Assembly: GCA_015068905.1 (NCBI GenBank) | Contig: SVJQ01000002.1 | Coordinates: 99,324 to 163,323, forward strand | Direction: 5' to 3' | Length of the DNA: 64,000 bases | Origin: Oscillospiraceae bacterium | GTDB lineage: Bacteria; Bacillota; Clostridia; UBA1381; UBA9506 | In this document: positions 54,440 through 62,195 of the stretch, in pieces | Numbering within the stretch: position 1 is the stretch's first letter | How the letters are laid out: each line of letters begins with the position of its first letter | Notes under the pieces: model-generated | What the model was told of the DNA's origin: nothing | Databases searched by the model: none | What the model saw: only the letters and a program-made list of their open reading frames with translations | Position numbers and translations under genes: made by a program

Positions 54440-57400
54440 TTATTTTGCGTTAATTTCTTGACTTTCATATAGTGGCTTCAGCGCGCCATTCTCCCACAGG
54501 AAGAGGCAAAGCTTTTCACCGGTTTTTGGAGTGACATTTTCAATTGTCACCGTTGCCAGTTCACCAAGAGTAACAGGTGTTGCCAGACTGGGAGTGCAGC
54601 TTACCAGCACGCCATCTGTTGTCTTAACGGCTACATACATAATAACAGTAGCATTGGCCTTAGGAATAAAGTTTGCAGTAATACTGCAAGCAGTGCCTGC
54701 TACAGGTGCTGCCACATTAGCGCCATCCTGCTCAATGGTGTAAAGGTCGGCCTTAACGGTCAATGTTTTTTCAGCTGCCATCTCAATACCATTCTGATTT
54801 CTGACTTTATCGCTGATAGTCAATTCCGCACCATCAGCAATGGTGCCGGTATAGTTAAAGGTTACGTCATAACCGCCATCCCAGCCGGTTGAAACAACCG
54901 GGTCAGAAAGAGTTACACCATCAATACTGAAGTTTGATGCAACTAAGGTTGAAGTCTCCATTTTATCGGTGAAGCTTACGGTCAACTTACCATTCTTTGC
55001 TTCTGCGCCGTAAGCAACCGGGTTCACAACAAAGGCTTTAAATTCTGCCAATGCAAGGGCTGTTTTATTCGGTTTGGACAAAGCAAGATACTGATAGTTG
55101 CCTTGTACAAAGTCAAAATATTGTGAAGAAGCACTTAAGCCGGCTGTTGTAAACAGCGTCGCTGTAGGATTCGCAGGTGTACCAGTTTTAGCCGGTTTAC
55201 CTGCAGCAGCCGAATAGCCATAGACATTAAACTTTGTATATGCTTTATCCGTATAGGAGCTTGCTCTATACATCTGAGCCATTTCCACCGGATATTCTGC
55301 ACCTAGGTCAACAACAAGGTTGGTAACACTTGAGGTTAAACCGGACAATCTCCAAGCCGTACTGGTGCTGCCATCAACAGCTTTGTCACCGGTCAGGGTT
55401 GAATAAGCATCTCCCCATTCCGTGGCTTTTCCTCTTGCAACATCTGTAATTGTCATATTGGCAAACACTTCGATTTCACTATATAAATAATAGGTGTTTG
55501 CTGTCTTTCTGAGTCTGATGTAACGATATGCTCCACCATCACCATTAAAGGTAACCGCTGTGCTGCCGTCAATATTTGCATCGTTAACCTTCACTTCCCC
55601 AAGAGGAACACTATTTGCAAACGTCTCATCATTAGAGCCTTCAATTACAAAGCCCCAATAGTTTGCCGCAGGTTTATCTGCAGCAGGATGTACCACCACA
55701 GAAGAAACCTCATAACGTCTGCCAAGGTCAATCATATACCAGTCATTTGCCTGAGAGGTAGATGGGTCAGCCTTAGCACCGGAAGGCAACGTAACCTTAT
55801 CTGTGTTATATGCATCAGCCGGTGCAACAAAACCGGTTGTGCTACCATCAACCAATTTAGAAACAGCATAGTTACCTGTTGTGGGACAACCTGTATTGCT
55901 GGCATAAATCGGTTTATTCAAAGCAACATTTACGTTTTCTCTTGTCTTACTATAGCTTTTGTTAATTGTGAGAGCTTTGCCCGCAATGGGAACGTTTAAG
56001 TCATCAACGAATGTTGTACCATCCATTGTGCCCACATCACCATCAACAACTAATGTTAAGCCGTTTGCAGGAAGTGCCGTCGCAAAGGTAAGGGTTGCAT
56101 CATAACCGCCATCCCACTCATCAGCACCAGACAGTGTTACAGAAGAAGGTGTGATAGTAGCGCCACCATCCTGCACCACTTTCAATGCACCAACTGCGGT
56201 AACGGTATCAGCATCCATTTTATGTGCAAAGGACACACTAATGGTATTATCATTCACACGCGTTGCATTCATAACCTTAGGACCAATCAGGTCATCCGCT
56301 GTTTTTACAGCTGCAAATACTTCCAACTCACTAACGGTGTAGTAAGCTACTGCTGTTTTTGCCAGTCTGACATAACGCCATGCATTGCTGTCTCCGTTAA
56401 ACACAAAGGGTTTGGTATTATCTGTGTCTACTGTAATGGTTCCAAGAGATACATAGCTTGAGAAATCTTCTGTGTTGGAAACCTGGACAGCAAATTTCTG
56501 TAAATGACCACTTACTGTATTATTTGGCCAAACTTTAATCTTTGCCAAATTATAACGTCTGCCAAGGTCAATCATGTACCAGTCTTCTCCGTTGTTTTTA
56601 GCTCCTGCGATTGTCTCGCCAGAAGGCAGACTTACCTCGCTGTCTGCAGGGTAACTGCTTAACGGGTTAACTTTATCATTGTATTGCCCGTTAACCAACG
56701 TTTTCGATGAGTAGTTCGGCACCGATGAATACACTGTTTTATTTAAAGCAACATTGATACCGCCATTTTCCGCAATAGATGCTTTTTCAGCATCAGTTAA
56801 ATCTGCTGCTGTTTTAAAGGTCTTTGTAACAGGGGTAATACCTTTTGCTTCTAAAGCACTCACGGAAAGATTTGTAGTAAAAGGTGTTAAAGCATAAACC
56901 GAAACCGCATAATTTGTATCAAGATTAAGCGCATTTGGAAGTGTTACACTACAACTTGCAGCCCGAGAGCTTTCTTCTTCATAAATATCACCGAACACCT
57001 TAAAGTTCTGCTCTATAACGTTTTTATCTGTATTCTTTAAAACCACTTGATAAGCATGCACATAAGCATCCTGAAGCCATGCAGCATCGTCACCTGACGT
57101 AACGGATGCATCTGTTGTGTTATACTTAAACGCAAAAGACTGACGGCTATCTCTGGTCACTGTAATTGCAGCGTCATTACTGAAGTTTGCGATAGAAATA
57201 TCGGCATCATAACGAGCTTCTGTATATTTAAAGGTTTCATTTGCAGGGGTAGAATTATCGGATGTACCATTAATAGTAAAGGTAAAAGGCGTTCCAATAA
57301 CCTGACCGGTTAAAAGATTTAAACGGTAAGCGGATACATCTGTTGCATCAGCCTTTTCAGTCATATCAAGCATGATACACTGTGAACCGGTATTGGCTGC

Positions 57401-58324
57401 TCCCATAGAATACTTAGCGCTACCGCCGGAAACGCTACCACCACCAACCTGTGAGGTAGCGATTGCCGTGAATCCATCCTGCCAAATGCTTCTGGGGTCT
57501 TCGATGATAGCATGACTATGACCGCTGAAAACAACTACGCGGGGATGCTCTTTTAAGAAGTTCTTAAATGTTTCTGTATTGTCTGAAGCTGCAGACGGAC
57601 TTTCAATAACCGTGCCATAAACCGCCTCATGCTGAAGATAGAAAATAGGTTTGTTTGTTCCGTCTTTTTCTGCTTCTAAAATCTGAGCCATTACAAACTC
57701 TTCTGCATCAGTATAATCAAGAAGGTAGTCAGCCGGTTCACCAACAATAAAAGTATAGCCATTTACTTTCATAACATGACCCGGTTGTCTGCCGGTTTCT
57801 GTAGCAAAGCGTTCTTTGGATTCAGTAACTAATGCACTTGCTGTTGAAACAGATGCATTCAGTGGAAATTCATGGTTACCCATAGAATAAATGATAGGCT
57901 TTTTGCCGCTTGTTGTGTCAGCTTCAAACGTCACACCATCTGCATTCATTGTGCCTGCAAGCGTAAAGGTTTCATTCGCATCAATGAACCCTTTAAGTGC
58001 ATCGTATAAATTTTCAGGCACCTCACCTGATGGTGCATAAACCATATCACCATTCATAGCTAAAGCGTCAACCTCTAAAGCCTGCATTGTCTGCAACGCC
58101 AAAGTCATGTTTTTGGCTGTCAGCTTTGTTTCGGCAACTACCGGATCAAGATGAGAGTCAGAGATAACACCCAAGCGGAAGGTTGCACCTGCAGTTTCTT
58201 TTGTGGGAATTTGAGAGGCAATGTCCTCTGCCGTTACGCCTGCAACAGGCAAGCTTGCCAACATCATCCCCAAGCATAAAGCAAGGGAAATCAATCTGAC
58301 CATTCGTTTACTTTTCAATACCAT
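54440..58324 (-). CDS. Secreted metallophosphoesterase with three discoidin domains
   Basis: 1294 residues, signal peptide ending SLPVAGVTAED. The calcineurin-like metallophosphoesterase domain (about 45-340) shows LGVISDSHLD, ALAMNGDMVYAP, YSMGNHEF, FYLQHEAVYG and VVFSGHSHAIIED, all five metal motifs. Next come a fibronectin-like region, discoidin domains at about 525-680 and 810-960, Ig-like segments, and a third divergent discoidin (about 965-1110) with an Ig-like domain and a C-terminal beta module (FLWENGALKPL). Probably a surface enzyme that removes phosphate from a glycan or glycolipid; the discoidins bind sugar. Own promoter with motif copy C; own terminator. Confidence 0.85.
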   Translation of the reverse strand: MVLKSKRMVRLISLALCLGMMLASLPVAGVTAEDIASQIPTKETAGATFRLGVISDSHLDPVVAETKLTAKNMTLALQTMQALEVDALAMNGDMVYAPSGEVPENLYDALKGFIDANETFTLAGTMNADGVTFEADTTSGKKPIIYSMGNHEFPLNASVSTASALVTESKERFATETGRQPGHVMKVNGYTFIVGEPADYLLDYTDAEEFVMAQILEAEKDGTNKPIFYLQHEAVYGTVIESPSAASDNTETFKNFLKEHPRVVVFSGHSHAIIEDPRSIWQDGFTAIATSQVGGGSVSGGSAKYSMGAANTGSQCIMLDMTEKADATDVSAYRLNLLTGQVIGTPFTFTINGTSDNSTPANETFKYTEARYDADISIANFSNDAAITVTRDSRQSFAFKYNTTDASVTSGDDAAWLQDAYVHAYQVVLKNTDKNVIEQNFKVFGDIYEEESSRAASCSVTLPNALNLDTNYAVSVYALTPFTTNLSVSALEAKGITPVTKTFKTAADLTDAEKASIAENGGINVALNKTVYSSVPNYSSKTLVNGQYNDKVNPLSSYPADSEVSLPSGETIAGAKNNGEDWYMIDLGRRYNLAKIKVWPNNTVSGHLQKFAVQVSNTEDFSSYVSLGTITVDTDNTKPFVFNGDSNAWRYVRLAKTAVAYYTVSELEVFAAVKTADDLIGPKVMNATRVNDNTISVSFAHKMDADTVTAVGALKVVQDGGATITPSSVTLSGADEWDGGYDATLTFATALPANGLTLVVDGDVGTMDGTTFVDDLNVPIAGKALTINKSYSKTRENVNVALNKPIYASNTGCPTTGNYAVSKLVDGSTTGFVAPADAYNTDKVTLPSGAKADPSTSQANDWYMIDLGRRYEVSSVVVHPAADKPAANYWGFVIEGSNDETFANSVPLGEVKVNDANIDGSTAVTFNGDGGAYRYIRLRKTANTYYLYSEIEVFANMTITDVARGKATEWGDAYSTLTGDKAVDGSTSTAWRLSGLTSSVTNLVVDLGAEYPVEMAQMYRASSYTDKAYTKFNVYGYSAAAGKPAKTGTPANPTATLFTTAGLSASSQYFDFVQGNYQYLALSKPNKTALALAEFKAFVVNPVAYGAEAKNGKLTVSFTDKMETSTLVASNFSIDGVTLSDPVVSTGWDGGYDVTFNYTGTIADGAELTISDKVRNQNGIEMAAEKTLTVKADLYTIEQDGANVAAPVAGTACSITANFIPKANATVIMYVAVKTTDGVLVSCTPSLATPVTLGELATVTIENVTPKTGEKLCLFLWENGALKPLYESQEINAK

Positions 58325-58369
58325 TCACACCTTTCAATATATTAATTAAAACACTTTTCCTTTTATAAC

Positions 58370-58422
58370 ATTGTAACATTAAGATTTGTTCAAAAAAACT
58401 ACACAATTTATAAAAAATATCG
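58370..58422 (-). promoter_or_regulatory. Regulon promoter, motif copy C (phosphoesterase)
   Basis: Minus strand 30-bp motif (58393-58422) identical to copy A, 17 bp, TACAAT (58370-58375, preceded by TGT). Confidence 0.8.
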
Positions 58423-58550
58423 TTTTTTGATTCTTTTTTATTGCAATATGACTATTTTTTAATATACTTAAAAGTAAAAAAGCAGACTTCGCTTTGTGTC
58501 ATGGTATATTAAAATAGAAGAAAAAAGAAATCTAAAAGAAAATCAGATAG

Positions 58551-58603
58551 CGATATTTTTTATATTTTGTGTAGTTTTCTCATATTTTTTATAATGCTAT
58601 AAT
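58551..58603 (+). promoter_or_regulatory. Regulon promoter, motif copy D (EamA transporter)
   Basis: Plus strand CGATATTTTTTATATTTTG then TGTAGTTTTCT (58551-58580), 17 bp, TATAAT (58598-58603). Three bases differ from copy A within 30. Confidence 0.78.
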
Positions 58604-58683
58604 ATGGAAGGATGTCTTGACTGCGTTGTAGGAAGCATCCCCGAATTAACTTTTGAATTGTATTCATTGCAAGGAGTGCCTGT

Positions 58684-59556
58684 ATGAAAATTAAAGCCTT
58701 TATATATATTGTGATTGCAGGAATTTTGTGGGGAACCGCAGGAATTTTTGTCCATTTTCTGTCTCCATTCGGCTTTTCATCACTGCAAATGACAGCGATT
58801 CGCGGTACGGTGGCTGCTATTGCCATGTCAGTTTATGTATTCTTTACTAACCGGCAAGCTTTTAAGATAAGGATTATTGACCTATTACTGTTTGCATGCA
58901 GCGGTTTTTTTCTGTTCGGCACGTCTAGCTGCTACTACATAGCCATGCAGGCCTCCTCTGTTTCTACTGCCGTCATCTTGATGTATACTTCACCTGTTAT
59001 TGTCATGGCTTTTTCGGTCTTCTTCTTTGGAGAAAAAATAAATCGTTTAAAAATCTTTTCTGTAATTTGCATGTTGGCAGGCTGTGCGTTGGTATCAGGC
59101 ATTATTGGCGGTATGGAGTTAAACGTTTTGGGTATAATCATGGGTCTGGCTGCCAGCCTTGCCTATAGTGCCTATAATGTTTTTACAAAAATACAAATGA
59201 GACGGCTTTGTAATCCAAAGTCTGCCACACTGTTTTGTCTGATTTTTATGGCTCTTGTAGCTCTTTGTTTTTCCAATCCTCCGGAAATTGTATCCATTAT
59301 GACGCAAAATGTAGCTGTTATTTTGCCCTTGAGTCTGGGGCTTGGAATATGTACCTGTGTATTGCCTTATTTTTTGTACACCCTTGCACTAAAAGATCTG
59401 CCCGTTGGCACGGCTGCCGCGCTGGGCATTGTTGAGCCTATGTCTGCTACGATTTTCAGCATAGTCTTATTGGGTGAATCATTATCAATACCATCTCTTT
59501 GCGGCATTTCTCTCATTTTGATAGCTGTTTTACTATTAAGCCGCAGTAAGAATTAA
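58684..59556 (+). CDS. EamA/DMT-family transporter
   Basis: 290 residues with ten membrane helices and the two EamA halves. GILWGTAGIFVHFL opens the first half, GTSSCYYIAMQ and PVIVMAFSVFFFGEKI end it; GLAASLAYSAYNVFTKI and VGTAAALGIVEPMSATIFSIVLLGE belong to the second. Drug/metabolite transporters of this type export or import small metabolites. It has AAGGAGTGCCTGT before the ATG, and its promoter carries motif copy D, tying it to the polysaccharide regulon although it is transcribed the other way. Cargo unknown. Confidence 0.9.
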   Translation: MKIKAFIYIVIAGILWGTAGIFVHFLSPFGFSSLQMTAIRGTVAAIAMSVYVFFTNRQAFKIRIIDLLLFACSGFFLFGTSSCYYIAMQASSVSTAVILMYTSPVIVMAFSVFFFGEKINRLKIFSVICMLAGCALVSGIIGGMELNVLGIIMGLAASLAYSAYNVFTKIQMRRLCNPKSATLFCLIFMALVALCFSNPPEIVSIMTQNVAVILPLSLGLGICTCVLPYFLYTLALKDLPVGTAAALGIVEPMSATIFSIVLLGESLSIPSLCGISLILIAVLLLSRSKN

Positions 59557-59608
59557 TTTCGCAAACGCTTTAAAAAGAATATTTTTGTATAATGAATTAT
59601 GCCAACTA

Positions 59609-59674
59609 CAACATGTCTGCATTCCACTCTCCTCATGATAAATTACCTTTTTTTGCTGTAATGCAGACATGTTG
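59609..59674 (+). terminator. Long-arm inverted repeat after EamA
   Basis: CAACATGTCTGCATT and its exact complement AATGCAGACATGTTG, 36-nt loop, then TTTCTT. Likely EamA terminator; the long loop is unusual. Confidence 0.6.
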
Positions 59675-59686
59675 TTTCTTAATAAT

Positions 59687-59745
59687 AAGCAACAATATTC
59701 ATATTCCTGTATCATTTGACATAGATACTGAAAAAAATACTTCTA
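59687..59745 (+). repeat. 59-bp direct repeat, copy 1
   Basis: Starts AAGCAACAATATTCATATTC and ends AATACTTCTA. Matches 60244-60302 with one mismatch. Would encode the fragment SNNIHIPVSFDIDTEKNTS, out of any gene here. Confidence 0.9.
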
Positions 59746-59806
59746 TAAACAATAAATAAAAGACCAAGCATATATCATTAAAGATATGAATTTCTAGTGA
59801 AAAGTG

Positions 59807-59836
59807 TTGACAAACAAAAAATTTCGTACATATGTA
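59807..59836 (+). promoter_or_regulatory. Promoter of candidate structured RNA
   Basis: TTGACA (59807-59812), 18 bp, TATGTA (59831-59836). Good -35, fair -10. Confidence 0.6.
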
Positions 59837-59842
59837 ATTGGG

Positions 59843-60019
59843 ATGAGAAAAATAGGTATGTCGTTGGTTTCTGAGTCAATCAATATCGGTACGTACAAAT
59901 AGCCGTACCATCCTTTCTTGGGGAATTTAAATATACAACGAAGTTGACCGATTGGGGTAGTGAAAACCAATAGCTATTCAAAAACGGGTTGCAGATAGTG
60001 TCTGCAACCCGTTTCTTTT
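59843..60019 (+). ncRNA. Candidate structured RNA or 5' leader with terminator
   Basis: About 177 nt between a promoter and a 14-bp terminator. Nested pairings seen by eye: AATAG/CTATT, TTGGTTT/AAACCAA and CAATC/GATTG on the outside. Inside are the hairpins GGTACG-N10-CGTACC and CAAC-GAA-GTTG, giving a branched domain. No riboswitch or T-box consensus recognised. The terminator sits directly before a ribosome site and a 22-codon ORF, so it may be an attenuated leader rather than a free RNA. Confidence 0.45.
59982..60019 (+). terminator. Intrinsic terminator upstream of tiny ORF
   Basis: AAACGGGTTGCAGA-TAGTG-TCTGCAACCCGTTT followed by CTTTT; 14-bp perfect stem. Confidence 0.85.
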
Positions 60020-60035
60020 AGGAGAGATTTGTACA

Positions 60036-60104
60036 ATGGTTAAAGTGAATCTAAAAACATTGTTTGTGAATTACACAAAAAAATTTATGTGGAAAAATGT
60101 TTAA
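60036..60104 (+). CDS. 22-residue cationic mini-ORF or truncated gene start
   Basis: ATG preceded by GGAGAGATTTGTACA at ideal spacing. The product (MVKVNLKTLF, NYTKKFMWKNV) is basic and partly hydrophobic. It starts 17 bp after the terminator, as a regulated gene would behind an attenuator. It could be a small peptide, or the surviving start of a gene lost in rearrangement. Too short for the ORF track, and no family is recognisable. Confidence 0.3.
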   Translation: MVKVNLKTLFVNYTKKFMWKNV

Positions 60105-60362
60105 GTATTCGGTCTATAATAAAACAACTAATTCCGAAGAGCCGATTATGATAAGATTTTTCACTGAGAATTTTTGTCATTTTATCTTGGCAAAAACGAA
60201 TACTCGCTCATTTCAGAAGAAAGTATTACCATCTTCTCCTTAGCAAGCAACAATATTCATATTCCCGTATCATTTGACATAGATACTGAAAAAAATACTT
60301 CTACCCTCGTTATAATGTTCAAAGACAAAATTGACTTGAATGGAATTTTGTTAAAGGCTTGA
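60097..60362 (+). pseudogene. Frameshifted small gene of unknown family
   Basis: Frame one from ATG 60097 reads MFKYSVYNKTTNSEEPIMIR then FFTENF. Frame two (ORF 60174-60362, TTG start, no site) continues LSFYLGKNEYSLISEES through SNNIHIPVSFDIDTEKNTS to a stop at 60362. Adding one T in the TTTTT run near 60171-60175 would join them into about 88 continuous residues. It contains repeat copy 2. I do not recognise the protein. A sequencing error in the homopolymer is an alternative to a true frameshift. Confidence 0.4.
60244..60302 (+). repeat. 59-bp direct repeat, copy 2
   Basis: Matches 59687-59745 except one T/C difference. The flanks on either side are unrelated. The two copies bracket the structured RNA and mini-ORF. 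Confidence 0.9.
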
Positions 60363-60426
60363 AATTTTAGCAGTGGGTATATGACTACATTGTCGATGGC
60401 TTTGTCAATAGCTCTTCAACAGATTT

Positions 60427-61620
60427 TTATAAAGTTGTCAGCCAATCTGCTATATCCATAATCCTTACGCCTTCGTACTGATATTCTTCGTGACGAGTAC
60501 GGGCAACAATCATTTTCGGATAAGCATCCTTAATTTTGAGTAAAGGTGAAACCTCTCGTTCAAAGGTCTTTTCATCAGATATGTTGTCAGACACCTGAAT
60601 ATAGATTTTTTCATTACGCTTAATGGCTACAAAGTCGATTTCTTTTTTATAAAGAACACCGGCATAAACCTCATATCCTCTACGTAATAACTCCATAGCA
60701 ACAATATTTTCAAGAACCCTACCATAATCCATATTCTTTGTGCCAAGCTTGGCATAGCGGAAAGTATGGTCACTCAAATAATACTTATCATTACTAGATA
60801 AATACTTTTTCCCTTTAATGTCATATCTTCGTACTTTATAAAAAACAAATGCATTACAAAGATACTGCATATACGATCCAACAGTTGTGTGGTGTATCTT
60901 TTCCATAGCCACGCTCAATGTACTTGTTATGTTTCTTGCGGATGAAAGGTTAGAGATGTTGTCCATTAAGAAATCTACAATTCTATCCATCAACTGGGGA
61001 TTGCGGATTTTATATTTTCTGCGAATATCTCTTACGATCAGAGTATCAAATACTTCGGCAATGTAGTCATACTTTGCTTCTTGCTCCTTATAAAGATAAG
61101 AACCGGACATACCGCCTTCAAGCATAAACTTATCAAATGCGTTGTATTTGTCAGTATAACCGAAATACTGTAAATACTCCCCAAAAGAAAACGGATATAC
61201 TTTAATTTCAAATGTTCTTCCGGTAAATAACGTTGCAAGGTCCGAACTCAAAAGAAACGCATTAGAACCCGTTATATAAATATCATACTTTTCCATAGCA
61301 TGCAGGCCATTGATTGCTTTTTCGAAATCCTGGCACATTTGCACCTCGTCTATAAATACAAAGTTCTCCTTGCCCTTAACATGCTGGGATTTGATATAAT
61401 CATACAAAGGACGGTATTCAAGTAAATGTTCATATTCAGGGAGGTTGAAATTAATGTGAATAATATTATTGTTTGGAATGTTTTCCACAATGTATTCCTT
61501 AAAAGCATCAAGCAACTTAGATTTACCTGAACGGCGAACACCGGTAATAACTTTTATATCGGGAGTGCCAATAACATTTATCATTTTATCTAGATATTGT
61601 TTTCTCTCAATCAATTTCAT
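60427..61620 (-). CDS. AAA ATPase with DUF4143 domain
   Basis: 397 residues from the ATG at 61620 (MKLIERKQYLDKM), which has GAGGTG upstream; the ORF-track start at 61635 lies within that site. An N-terminal P-loop ATPase (about 1-200; VITGVRRSGKSKLLDAF Walker A, FVFIDEVQM Walker B, YITGSNAFLL sensor) is followed by the C-terminal DUF4143 domain (nuclease-like fold; LENIVAMELLRRGYEVYAG, KEIDFVAIK). Common, often horizontally moved, in gut Firmicutes; function poorly known. Own promoter. Confidence 0.92.
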   Translation of the reverse strand: MKLIERKQYLDKMINVIGTPDIKVITGVRRSGKSKLLDAFKEYIVENIPNNNIIHINFNLPEYEHLLEYRPLYDYIKSQHVKGKENFVFIDEVQMCQDFEKAINGLHAMEKYDIYITGSNAFLLSSDLATLFTGRTFEIKVYPFSFGEYLQYFGYTDKYNAFDKFMLEGGMSGSYLYKEQEAKYDYIAEVFDTLIVRDIRRKYKIRNPQLMDRIVDFLMDNISNLSSARNITSTLSVAMEKIHHTTVGSYMQYLCNAFVFYKVRRYDIKGKKYLSSNDKYYLSDHTFRYAKLGTKNMDYGRVLENIVAMELLRRGYEVYAGVLYKKEIDFVAIKRNEKIYIQVSDNISDEKTFEREVSPLLKIKDAYPKMIVARTRHEEYQYEGVRIMDIADWLTTL

Positions 61621-61641
61621 AAAAAAACACCTCACAATAAT

Positions 61642-61670
61642 ATTATACTATAAACGCGCGCCAAAAACAA
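61642..61670 (-). promoter_or_regulatory. Promoter of the AAA/DUF4143 gene
   Basis: Minus strand TTGTTT (61665-61670), 17 bp, TATAAT (61642-61647), a short leader and GAGGTG before ATG 61620. Confidence 0.75.
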
Positions 61671-61772
61671 CATATTTTTAATTTTGGCTAATAGGTAATC
61701 AAGGTGTGCACTCATAAGACATCTCACATATCTATGACAGTTATAATTTTCGCTTTTTATTTCATACCCATA

Positions 61773-61802
61773 TCAAAATCTGACCCGCTGTAAACAAAGA
61801 GA
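61773..61802. repeat. Short dispersed repeat shared with 22298-22327
   Basis: TCAAAATCTGACCCGCTGTA then AACAAAGAGA; 26 of 30 bases match the 22.3-kb copy. Both lie just 3' of a minus-strand gene and both read YSGS(N/D)FD on the minus strand. Confidence 0.6.
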
Positions 61803-61806
61803 TAGG

Positions 61807-62195
61807 CTATTTTCGAATTTCTGTGTAATACTCATCAAACAGAATTTCTCCGGCAATAGCTTTATCCCTAATTCCAGATGCAAACCGTGACCACTCTTCG
61901 AATTCGGAGATGGTCATTTTCTTTTTCATATATCTTGCATAATGAGTCTTATATGCTCTGTTATAAGTTTGCCAGATTGGGTCGTTCTTACACTTATCCC
62001 CATATCTTCTTCTGGAGCCTACATCACGGCAGGTTTTGGTCCGGTCTTCTTTTAATTTTCTGTCACAATAGCTGAAATATTTTCCACCTTTTATTAAAAA
62101 GTATTTTCCACAATTTTTGCATTGGTTTGGAATGTAGTTATGCCTGATTCCGTTAAAGAAATCAAAGTATAAAAATGACTGCAAATTCTCGAAAT
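61807..62195 (-). pseudogene. 5'-truncated DUF6076-type gene
   Basis: The C-terminal 125 or so residues of a DUF6076-like protein. A zinc-ribbon-like part (CKNCGKYFLIKGGKYFSYCDR, then TCRDVGS) is followed by the conserved AYKTHYARYMKKKMTISEFEEWS and RDKAIAGEILFDEY. Full members are far longer, and the first 13 residues of the ORF-track protein are merely antisense to the integrase fragment that starts opposite. The gene was cut at about 62195 by the junction with the integrase remnant. The role of DUF6076 is unknown; it is often found near mobile DNA. Confidence 0.65.

Larger units (their letters stand above)
58325..58683. other. Divergent regulatory region with two facing motif copies
   Basis: 359-bp AT-rich gap between the phosphoesterase (minus) and EamA (plus). 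It contains motif copies C and D in divergent orientation about 130 bp apart, each with its -10 box. No ORF or other structure was seen in the middle part. Confidence 0.8.
59557..60426. other. 870-bp non-coding/remnant region
   Basis: Between EamA and the AAA ATPase. In order: a long-loop hairpin (59609-59674), a 59-bp repeat copy, a promoter with a structured RNA ending in a terminator (59843-60019), a 22-codon ORF, a frameshifted small gene containing the second repeat copy, and 64 bp of plain sequence. Confidence 0.7.

Noticed and set aside
59843-60019. Assignment of the structured RNA to T-box, SAM or c-di-GMP riboswitch classes
   Set aside because: Hallmark sequences (for example the T-box AGGGTGG) are absent, so no class name is given.
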